Translations under genes and position numbers: made by a program
The notes under the pieces: model-generated
The model's database searches: none
Told to the model about the DNA's origin: nothing
Seen by the model: only the letters and a program-made list of their open reading frames with translations
In this document: positions 25,928-33,501 of the stretch, piece after piece
Numbering within the stretch: the first letter of the stretch is position 1
Layout of the letters: every line of letters starts with the position of its first letter
From: Bog-756 sp963806455
GTDB taxonomy: Bacteria > Actinomycetota > Acidimicrobiia > Acidimicrobiales > RAAP-2
NCBI GenBank assembly: GCA_963806455.1
Contig: CAWDXZ010000001.1
Coordinates: forward strand, 372,001 to 436,000
Direction: 5' to 3'
Length of the DNA stretch: 64,000 nt

Positions 25928-26884
25928 ATGCAGCTAACCCATCGCAATGCCTTGGTGCGTATCGCAACCCAGCGAGACGTAACGCTTATCCTCTGTTATC
26001 ACCGAATCGCGGGCGATGTGGAGGACCCTTTCCATCTCTGTGTGCATCCCAGGAACTTTGCCGCACATCTTGAGGAGATAGCGCGGTGGCGAGAGCCCTC
26101 GACGCTTGCCGACCTGTCGAGGCCTTCCCCGCGACCGAGGGTGGTGGTGACCTTCGACGACGGATACAGCGACAATTTGAGTGTTGCTCTGCCGATCGCT
26201 GAAGAGAAGGGCATACCGATCACCGTCTTCGTCACCAGTGGCATGCTGGGCGACACACGTGGATTCTGGTGGGATCGGCTCGGTGCACTGCTCAGGGGCC
26301 GTCCGGGCGGAGCACGTGAGTTTTCCATGGAGATCGGCGGGAGAACGCAGACGATCCCTCTTGGGGCGGGGGATCTTCGGGCGGACTTCAGCGCAGTCCG
26401 CAGCCACCTGCTGCCCCTTACCGTCGGTGAGATCGGGCGCGCCCTTGACGACGCCTCAGAGCGGTGGTCGGCGATTTCGACCGCTCCTCCAGACGCTCTC
26501 CCGCTCACCCACGACGAGTTTCTCCGGCTCGCCAACGCCGAACTGGTCACGATCGGCGCCCACACGGTCGATCACGTCCGACTACGAGATCGTTCCGGCG
26601 AGGAGCAGTTGCAGACCATCGCTACTTCCAAGAAGGAGCTTGAAGAACTCCTCGACCGAAGGGTGTGCCATTTCGCATACCCATTCGGCCGCCGCGAGGA
26701 TTTCGACGGACAATCCGTGGACGCCGTGCGATTGGCTGGATTCGAGTCGGCGAGTACAACACTTTCTGGAAGCGCCGATCCGTCAACCGATCCCTACCGG
26801 CTCCCGCGACGCCTCGTGATGGACTGGGGGCGAACGCGCTTTCGAGCGCAGTTGCAACGCTGGAGACTCGGACGGCCATCGTGA
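25928..26884 (+). CDS. Polysaccharide deacetylase (CE4 / NodB domain)
   Basis: A 318-residue deacetylase: motif 1 TFDDGY at residues 75-80 (catalytic Asp and metal-binding Asp), motif 2 HTVDH with His212 and His216, then AYPFG as motif 3. A non-conserved 80-residue insertion separates motifs 1 and 2. No signal peptide is visible, so it may act on cytoplasmic precursors. It removes acetyl groups from N-acetylhexosamine residues. Its stop overlaps the next GT4 start as GTGA, so the two are co-translated. Confidence 0.88.
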   Translation: MQLTHRNALVRIATQRDVTLILCYHRIAGDVEDPFHLCVHPRNFAAHLEEIARWREPSTLADLSRPSPRPRVVVTFDDGYSDNLSVALPIAEEKGIPITVFVTSGMLGDTRGFWWDRLGALLRGRPGGAREFSMEIGGRTQTIPLGAGDLRADFSAVRSHLLPLTVGEIGRALDDASERWSAISTAPPDALPLTHDEFLRLANAELVTIGAHTVDHVRLRDRSGEEQLQTIATSKKELEELLDRRVCHFAYPFGRREDFDGQSVDAVRLAGFESASTTLSGSADPSTDPYRLPRRLVMDWGRTRFRAQLQRWRLGRPS

Positions 26885-28026
26885 CCGGCGACCCCAACGC
26901 AACGCCAGCGACCGATCGGCTGGCCGGCTCGCTGCGGGTCGCAATGGTGACATCACGCTTTCCCCCGCAACTTGGTGGCACCGAAGTGCACGTGAGCGAG
27001 GTGGCTCAAAGGATTGCCGGCCGAGGGGTTGACGTCACGGTACTCACTACAGACGTGAGCGGTCGACTTCCCCCGGTCGAGCAACGCGGCGAGCTGGTCG
27101 TCCGCCGGTTCTCCGCCCGACCACGTTCGACCGACCTGTACGCATCCCCAGCGCTCGCCCGTGAGGTGACCCATGGACGCTACGACCTCATCCATGTGCA
27201 GGGTGTGCACACCCTCGTACCCCCCATGGCGCTGGCGGCCGCTCAGCGGACGGGAATTCCGACCGTTGTCACGTTCCATACCGGAGGCCATTCCAGTCGG
27301 CTGCGAGGGGCCATGCGCGGGGCTCAGTGGTGGGCCCTACGACCTCTTCTCCGCCGATCGCACGCTCTCATCGCTGTGTGCGCCCACGAAGTCGAGCTGT
27401 TCGCTCGCCGCCTTGGGGTGGACCCGGAGACGATTCGGTTGATCCGGAATGGTGCCGAACCCCTCCCATGCGACGAGAGGGAGCCCGAGGTGTCGGGTTC
27501 ACCACTCATCTGCTCAGTCGGCCGTCTTGAGCGCTACAAGGGGCACCATCGTCTCATCGCAGCAATGCCAGCCCTCCTCACGATGACACCGGGCGCGCAC
27601 CTGGCCGTGGTTGGCCGCGGACCCTATGAGCGACAGCTTTGCCGTCTTGCTGTTCAGCTCGGTGTCGAGCATGCGGTGACGTTTACTTCCTTCGACTCAG
27701 CGAATCGGACGGGACTGGGTGCTCTCATCCGCTCGAGCGATGTGGTCGCGTTGCTTAGCGAATATGAGGCACACCCTGTGGCTCTGATGGAAGCGCTCGC
27801 CCTCGGAAGGAAAGTCGTCGTGGCTGCGACATCGGGACTCATGGAGTTAGCCCAAGCAGGGATCGTCACGACCGTGCCCCTCGACGCCCACCCGGCTGCA
27901 CTGGCGGCCGTTCTCGCCAGGGTGGCCGAGGGGCCCGAGGCTTTGTCCTCCGAGTGCCGCACCTGGGACGATTGCGCAAATGATGTCTTGAGGGTCTACG
28001 ACCATGCCATCGGAGCCAGGTCGTGA
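26881..28026 (+). CDS. Glycosyltransferase family 4
   Basis: A 381-residue GT-B enzyme: VAMVTSRFPPQLGGTEVHVSEVA at the start, LIHVQGVHTLVPP, LIAVCAHEVELFARRLGV, donor domain CSVGRLERYKGHHRLIAAM, VVGRGPYERQL, and the E-x7-E pair in LLSEYEAHPVALMEALALGRKVV. GTG at 26881 forms GTGA with the deacetylase stop; longer upstream reading overlaps the deacetylase in another frame. It extends the glycan in the cytoplasm and probably cooperates with the deacetylase. Confidence 0.9.
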   Translation: MTGDPNATPATDRLAGSLRVAMVTSRFPPQLGGTEVHVSEVAQRIAGRGVDVTVLTTDVSGRLPPVEQRGELVVRRFSARPRSTDLYASPALAREVTHGRYDLIHVQGVHTLVPPMALAAAQRTGIPTVVTFHTGGHSSRLRGAMRGAQWWALRPLLRRSHALIAVCAHEVELFARRLGVDPETIRLIRNGAEPLPCDEREPEVSGSPLICSVGRLERYKGHHRLIAAMPALLTMTPGAHLAVVGRGPYERQLCRLAVQLGVEHAVTFTSFDSANRTGLGALIRSSDVVALLSEYEAHPVALMEALALGRKVVVAATSGLMELAQAGIVTTVPLDAHPAALAAVLARVAEGPEALSSECRTWDDCANDVLRVYDHAIGARS

Positions 28027-28223
28027 ATGCTCCTTCCGGCAGAGTTCCCGAGGACCGGAACGGGCGGGCTTCTCCGGTCCGGTGGGGCTGGGCTCGAAGA
28101 ACGGCGGCGACGGCATTCCAGGCGGCGCAGCCTACGGGAGTGTCCAGAGGCCCCCGGGGATCAGCTGGGATGCCGGCCTCGGCGCCGCCCGACGTGTCGC
28201 GGTAATGTCCGCTTTTTGACCTT

Positions 28224-28254
28224 CTGCTTTGAATGGACTCTGCTTTGAATGGAC
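28224..28254 (+). repeat. 16-bp tandem duplication across the start of the JmjC-like gene
   Basis: CTGCTTTGAATGGAC occurs at 28224-28238 and 28240-28254 with a single T between, so the ATG-GAC context is doubled 16 bp apart in different frames. The second copy supplies the assumed start codon at 28249. Confidence 0.8.
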
Positions 28255-29196
28255 GATTTGGAGAGGATCTCGGAGGTGATGTTGGTGACACGTCAAGCCA
28301 GGCAGCTACTTCCGGTTCTCGAAGAGATCTCCTCCCGTAGCGAGTTCCCCACGCGGCCGGTGGAGTTCGCCCATGGCCTGTGCTTTGACACCCGCATGGA
28401 GCTCGAGTCGATTGCGGCCCTGGCCGAGCGCCTGCCCCAATCGGTCGTCTGCGACACTGCCGCCCAGGCGCTGCTCGTTCCACAGGGTGGACCCCCGAAG
28501 GGGGTATTGGAGCGACCTGGCGACGTCATTCGCAATCTGAGCACCAATAATTCATGGCTAACATTGCTCAATGTCGAGGACGACCCGGCATACGCCGAGC
28601 TGATGGACACGGCCCTCGATCAGGTGGAGCTCGGTATGCGCGAGCGGATAGGGGAGATGTGCCAGCGGGCGGGATTCATCCTGACCTCCTCCCCGAGGTC
28701 AGTGACTCCGGTCCACTTCGATATCGAACACAGCCTGCTGATGCAGGTCAGTGGATCCAAGCGGGTGAGCATTGGCCGCTTCGAGAGCGAGGAGGCCCAT
28801 CGACATGAGGTGGACCGGTATTTCGACGGATCCCACGGACGGATCGAGTCCATGCCCCAGGAGCTGGTGAGCATTGACCTCGAGCCTGGAACAGGCGTGT
28901 TCATACCATCCCTAGTGCCACATTGGGTGCACAACGATCCGGCCGTGTCGATTTCGATCACTTTGACGTTTTTCACCGCAGCCTCTCTGCGAGACAGCAG
29001 AATCGAAGACCTCAATTCCCGACTGCGCCGATTGCATCTGAGTCCTCGACCTCCCGGCACATCGGCGGTCGCCGACATTGTCAAGACGGCCGCCATCGGA
29101 GCCTTGAGAATCGGGGGTCACCTTCGCTCAGGCGCCGCTCAGGCCAGAGCGCGTCGCAGAGTCGACAGTCGAGCTGAAAGGACGAAGGCAAGCTAA
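28249..29196 (+). CDS. JmjC/cupin-like protein (Fe(II)/2-oxoglutarate-type fold)
   Basis: A 315-residue protein with a double-stranded beta-helix core: TPVHFDIEHSLLMQVSGSKR provides an HxD metal pair and GTGVFIPSLVPHWVHNDP the distal His, the layout of JmjC/cupin_8 oxygenases. A loaded Fe(II) would hydroxylate a protein or small substrate. The C-terminal 60 residues are basic and disordered-looking. The ATG at 28249 lies in a duplicated 16-bp repeat with no ribosome site; a GTG at 28285 preceded by GGAGG at 8 nt is an attractive alternative. It ends in a 4-bp overlap with the convergent acyltransferase gene. Confidence 0.7.
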   Translation: MDDLERISEVMLVTRQARQLLPVLEEISSRSEFPTRPVEFAHGLCFDTRMELESIAALAERLPQSVVCDTAAQALLVPQGGPPKGVLERPGDVIRNLSTNNSWLTLLNVEDDPAYAELMDTALDQVELGMRERIGEMCQRAGFILTSSPRSVTPVHFDIEHSLLMQVSGSKRVSIGRFESEEAHRHEVDRYFDGSHGRIESMPQELVSIDLEPGTGVFIPSLVPHWVHNDPAVSISITLTFFTAASLRDSRIEDLNSRLRRLHLSPRPPGTSAVADIVKTAAIGALRIGGHLRSGAAQARARRRVDSRAERTKAS

Positions 29197-30254
29197 CGTT
29201 CCGACCTCACGCGATCAAAAGCTGCACGGCTTGCTCGGACAGAGCCCTCAGCCATTCGCCTGGCTGTGGAAGCTCCGGATTTCGCCCGCCGTGCCGTTCG
29301 TCCGGTTGCTCCCCTGGCGGCAAGGAGTCTGAACAACTCTCTCCTCCTGGGAGCAAATCCATCCTTGTACGATTCCTCTCCCCGTAGGAAGTCGACCTCG
29401 CTGAAGCCGCGGTCACAAGCGTCGGAGATAACTGCATTGAGCAGGACGGACATGGCGTTGCGCCAGCGGGGCTCCATCAGCCGGGCGCTCTGATAGAGAC
29501 TCACGCGGCCGGCCACCTCGAAGCTGACGAGGGTGGAGATGACCGTCTCGTCGTTGGCCAGCTCATGGACCGCGACCTCGTCGACCCCGGCTCCCAGGCG
29601 GCAGGCTGCAGCAAACCGGTCGAATTCCGACAAAAAGCGGGAGCGACCTCCCCATTGAGCCTCGTGCATGGTTCGCAGCGTCTTGATCGATTCCACCACT
29701 GACGGTCCCCGATGCGACCTGTGGTGTGCGCCTTCAGTGATGAGCCGGGTAGAAGCTCGCCGGATGTTGCGGCGGAGCTGAGAGGAGAGGCCAGCGAAAT
29801 AGGTTTCTGCGTCGTCGGGCAGCGGGGACCATGGTGCGACCGCGAATGGGACGCAGCGGACAGGGGCCGGCAGGGCTTCGACCAGCCAGGAGTGGGCGGG
29901 CACTCCCGTCAGGTCCACGAGACGCCCTCCCGGTCGTTGGAACCAGCTCCTGAGCAGGCCGATGGTGACATCCTCCTCACCGGGGGCGGCGATCAGATCC
30001 ATGTGGTCAGGGCACAGGTGTCCACTTCCCATCATGTGGAAGATCTCGAGCCCTGACCATGCTCGTTCGTCCAACGCGAGGCCGCCCAAAAGACGGTCAT
30101 CGTCCACCGCCAACAAGAAGCGGCGTCGAGCCCCGGCTGTACCGGTGAGCCACCACGAGCGTAGGAAGGGTGAGGGGAGCGGAGCTCGGTCAACCAGTGC
30201 GTCCCATTGTGATTCCCAACCGTCGAGACCGGATACGGCGAGCATTCTGGGCAT
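29193..30254 (-). CDS. GNAT-type acyltransferase (CelD/BcsL-like)
   Basis: A 353-residue protein of the two-domain GNAT group named after CelD of cellulose biosynthesis. Recognised parts are SPFLRSWWLTG near the start, LSSQLRRNIRRASTRL in the middle and the C-terminal VSLYQSARLMEPRWRNAMSV and DFLRGEESYKDGFAPRRR, where the final segment is highly characteristic. Such proteins probably acylate sugars or lipids of exported polysaccharides. ATG at 30254 has AAGGAACTG upstream; a second ATG follows three codons later. It is convergent with the JmjC-like gene. Confidence 0.82.
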   Translation of the reverse strand: MPRMLAVSGLDGWESQWDALVDRAPLPSPFLRSWWLTGTAGARRRFLLAVDDDRLLGGLALDERAWSGLEIFHMMGSGHLCPDHMDLIAAPGEEDVTIGLLRSWFQRPGGRLVDLTGVPAHSWLVEALPAPVRCVPFAVAPWSPLPDDAETYFAGLSSQLRRNIRRASTRLITEGAHHRSHRGPSVVESIKTLRTMHEAQWGGRSRFLSEFDRFAAACRLGAGVDEVAVHELANDETVISTLVSFEVAGRVSLYQSARLMEPRWRNAMSVLLNAVISDACDRGFSEVDFLRGEESYKDGFAPRRRELFRLLAARGATGRTARRAKSGASTARRMAEGSVRASRAAFDRVRSER

Positions 30255-30799
30255 CAGTTCCTTCACGGGCTTCCTTTGCAGTGAGGAGACGGATCGATCG
30301 CGCGATTGACGCCCCTCACAATACGGTGAATAGGGGGCCATATCTTTCTGCGCCGCCTCACTCCGACCTGATCTCCGAGGATCCCACAGCGCCTCGGGCG
30401 TTTTGTCGGTCTACTGTTCAAAAGGTCCACGATTACTATCAGCCCGTGGGGATCGGGTCTCCTACCCTCCGTTGACCCTGGCAGAGGCGAGTTGTTCCAC
30501 TGATGTCCCTTGAACCAAGCGATCGCCACCGCAAGCATTGGCCTCTTTCCCGGATGCCAGATCCTTCGGATCGGCGGTATCGATCCATAACCCAACACAC
30601 TGGACGCCCGAGATTCCCCGGCAAGCGAGCAATGATTTGCCTAGGCGGTGGAAACGGGCCAAGGGCGAGGATGCCACGGGCGCTGGCGGAGAGGGCCAAT
30701 TTCCCCCGAGTCGGGGTGCGTCTCAACTGCTCGATGTCACCGCGGCACTCGGTATCGGAAGAGATTCCGGCCGGCCGGTGCGCCCGTGAGGAGTAGGGC
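30255..30799. other. 545-bp divergent intergenic region
   Basis: Lies between the acyltransferase and flippase start codons and must hold both promoters. It is visibly richer in A and T than the genes. No convincing -35/-10 pair, operator or small gene stood out by eye. Confidence 0.4.
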
Positions 30800-32119
30800 A
30801 TGAGTGACGTCGCCAGTGGCGGGGCGGAGCCATCGTCGGAACGGAGGCGGCTCTTCACCACTTTTGCGTTCCTGGTGGCCAAACAAGGGGCTACTGCCGT
30901 GCTGGGCCTGGCCTATTGGGTTCTCGCCACCCGACTATTTGCTTCCCGAGACGTCGGTCTGGCGGCGGCAGCAGCGTCTCTGGCGGCCTTTCTGGCGGCC
31001 GTCGGGGTCCTAGGGATCCCGATCCTTCTGCTCGCGGAACTGACCTCGCTCGAGGATTCGACACGCCGGGCAATGTTCACGACGGGGCTGGCCATCGCTT
31101 GCTTCGTCGTTTTGATCCTCTCGGTCGTGGCCATGGCGCTTTCTCCCTTCCTCGGCAAAAGCCTGCGGGATATCGGTCAAGATCCGGTCACCGCGAGCCT
31201 GTTCGTCGTTGGCACGGTGGCGACAGTGGCAACAATCACATTTGACAATGCCGCCATCGGATTGCACCTCGGGTCCGCACAGCTCACCCGAGGCACCGTT
31301 GGTGGATTGCTGAAGCCGGTATGCGTGGGCATTCTGGTATTCGCCGGCGTGAAGACCAGCGCCGGTCTCCTCCTGGCCTGGGCGTCGGCGCTCGCCGTTT
31401 CAGTGTTGGTCTGCTTTCCCATGCTTCGACTCAGATCAACACATAGCGGTGAAGGATCTCTCAGAAATCGACTAGCTCTCACCCGCCGCTACGGATTGCT
31501 CTCATTCAATCACCACATTCTGAATCTGTCGATCAACTCCATCTCGTACATCGTCCCGTTGATCGCTGCGCTGCTCATCGCTCCACAACAGGTCGCCTAC
31601 TTCACGGCTGCATTCCTGCTCTCCGCTTCTGTGTTGATCGTTCCCTATCTTTTGGCGCTCGCCCTTTTCGCCGAGAAGGCCGGCGACCAGGGGCTGCTCC
31701 ATCGTCACGTTCGAAGGACGCTTCCACTCGGCCTGGCCCTATGCAGCGCGATCGTGGTCGTGGTCCAGCTCGTGGCTCCACTGGCTCTTCGCATATTCGG
31801 CCCGGCATACTCCGAGAACGGAGCGACCGCATTGCGGCTCTTGATCCTGGTCGGTCCGTCCTACGTGGTCAAAGACCACTATGTGGCGATCCGTCGAGCA
31901 CAGGGCCGGCTGGCAGACGCATCTCGGATCATGGCGCTCGGAACTTCTGCCGAGGCGGTAGGCGCTGCGATCGGGGGGGCACTCTGGGGGATGATCGGGC
32001 TTTGTCTCGGCTGGGCGATTGCCGCAACCTGCGAAGCTCTCGCGTTGTTGCCTGCCGTCATGAAAGTGTTCCGCGGATCTCCATTCACGGGATCGGACAG
32101 CGGCGATCTGTCAACGTGA
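30800..32119 (+). CDS. Polysaccharide flippase (MATE/Wzx-like)
   Basis: A 439-residue integral membrane protein with about 12-14 hydrophobic helices evenly spaced, starting FTTFAFLVAKQGATAVLGLAY, the usual first helix of oligosaccharide flippases. GPAYSENGATALRLLILVGP and the preceding IFG are typical of Wzx/MATE loop-helix joins. It would flip lipid-linked oligosaccharide units from the cytoplasmic to the outer face. The gene is preceded by a 545-bp divergent region and followed by a 317-bp gap before the GT2 gene. Confidence 0.85.
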   Translation: MSDVASGGAEPSSERRRLFTTFAFLVAKQGATAVLGLAYWVLATRLFASRDVGLAAAAASLAAFLAAVGVLGIPILLLAELTSLEDSTRRAMFTTGLAIACFVVLILSVVAMALSPFLGKSLRDIGQDPVTASLFVVGTVATVATITFDNAAIGLHLGSAQLTRGTVGGLLKPVCVGILVFAGVKTSAGLLLAWASALAVSVLVCFPMLRLRSTHSGEGSLRNRLALTRRYGLLSFNHHILNLSINSISYIVPLIAALLIAPQQVAYFTAAFLLSASVLIVPYLLALALFAEKAGDQGLLHRHVRRTLPLGLALCSAIVVVVQLVAPLALRIFGPAYSENGATALRLLILVGPSYVVKDHYVAIRRAQGRLADASRIMALGTSAEAVGAAIGGALWGMIGLCLGWAIAATCEALALLPAVMKVFRGSPFTGSDSGDLST

Positions 32120-32436
32120 CACAGGTGCAGAAACCGACCGGTGCGTTGAGTCGACATGGCGCCCGAAGGTTTGTGTGCGCGCCAGAGCAGTCGATCCTGA
32201 GTTGTTCCGCGATCACGTCACTCGATCCGGAGTGCATCGCTCTCATTCGCTCGACACCGGGTGCCGTCAGCGGATGGAAAGGGGATCGGGGCATCGAGGG
32301 CAGGAGAATGACGTAACCGGGTGCCGTCAAGTGGCGTTTTGAACTGATCGAGAGGCGATGGAACACTTGGCCGGCGGCTCATCGCGTCGTGAGGGAAATT
32401 GGGGGCTGCGTAGCGCCCTAGGGAGGTGTCGCGAAG
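32120..32436. other. 317-bp gap with a 14-bp direct repeat
   Basis: Between flippase and GT2. ACCGGGTGCCGTCA occurs at 32256-32269 and again at 32316-32329, 60 bp apart. No gene was recognised; the right end carries the GGGAGGTG ribosome site of the next gene. Confidence 0.45.
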
Positions 32437-33501
32437 GTGACTCGTTCGCACCATGTGGATGACGGCACGGGGAATCCCTATCGCGAGATAGAGCAGAATG
32501 GCGAAGCAGGCCGGAGCCATACGGCCGACGTCGTCCCGCCGGCTCTCAATGCAATCGACCCTCTGCCGGATCGATTCCCTCCCGGGCTCCCGCGCACTGT
32601 GACCGTTGTCATCTGCGCCTATACGGAGCATCGCTGGGACTCTCTTCTCAATGCGATCGCATCGTTGCGGGTGCAGAGGCGGCCTCCCGATCAACTCCTC
32701 GTCGTCATTGACCACAACCTCCACTTGCTGGAGCGGGCCCGGTCCTTCTTCCCGAGCGATGTCGAATTGACCGCCAGCCAGGACGAGCAGGGGTTGTCCG
32801 GTGCGCGGAACACCGGCGTCCGACTCGCAAGCGGCGATGTCGTGGCCTTCCTCGACGATGACGCGGAGGCGGACCCCGGTTGGTTGGAGGAGCTGCTTGC
32901 ACGATACGGCCCTGACGTGGCGGGCGTAGGTGGGGTTGCCGTCCCCGTCTGGCCGGGACGAGGCCGTCCCCGATGGTTCCCACTCGAGTTCGATTGGGTG
33001 GTCGGCTGCAGTTACCTCGGCCTGCCGGAACAGGTGATGCCACAGCGCAATCTCATCGGGGCCGCCATGTCGTTCCGGCGTTCGGTGTTCGACACGGTGG
33101 GTTCGTTTGACACGGCCATGGGGCGCGTCGGCTCATTTCCACTCGGGTGCGAGGAAACCGAGTTTGCCATACGTTTGCGGCGGGTCCTCGTTGGAGTGCA
33201 ACTCCTCCATGTCCCCCCCGCCATTGTTCACCACCATGTCGCGGCGGAACGTGCGACAGTTTCATACTTCCTCAGGCGCTGCTACGCGGAGGGTCTGTCC
33301 AAGGCGGCGGTAACCCAGCGCGTCGGCCGTGATCGAGCGCTGTCCAGTGAGCGCAGATATGTACTCTCGACCCTCCCACTCGGTGTACTCGACGGGCTAC
33401 GCTCCGGTCTCCGAGGGGATGTTTGGGGCGTCGCCCGCGCCGCGATGATCTGTGTCGGACTTCTCGCCACCCTCACCGGATATTTGGTGGAGAAGCGCTA
33501 G
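32437..33501 (+). CDS. Glycosyltransferase family 2
   Basis: A 354-residue GT2 enzyme. After a 50-residue variable lead come TVTVVICAYTEHRWDSLLNAI, PDQLLVVIDHN, GLSGARNTGVRLASGDVVAFLDDDAEADPGWLEEL (catalytic metal DDD and GARN motif), and GAAMSFRRSVFDTVGSFDTAMG, GCEETEFAIRL with the catalytic base in the ETE segment. A C-terminal hydrophobic stretch may associate with the membrane. GTG start at 32437 with GGGAGGTG 8 nt upstream. It transfers a sugar to the growing glycan. Confidence 0.9.
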   Translation: MTRSHHVDDGTGNPYREIEQNGEAGRSHTADVVPPALNAIDPLPDRFPPGLPRTVTVVICAYTEHRWDSLLNAIASLRVQRRPPDQLLVVIDHNLHLLERARSFFPSDVELTASQDEQGLSGARNTGVRLASGDVVAFLDDDAEADPGWLEELLARYGPDVAGVGGVAVPVWPGRGRPRWFPLEFDWVVGCSYLGLPEQVMPQRNLIGAAMSFRRSVFDTVGSFDTAMGRVGSFPLGCEETEFAIRLRRVLVGVQLLHVPPAIVHHHVAAERATVSYFLRRCYAEGLSKAAVTQRVGRDRALSSERRYVLSTLPLGVLDGLRSGLRGDVWGVARAAMICVGLLATLTGYLVEKR

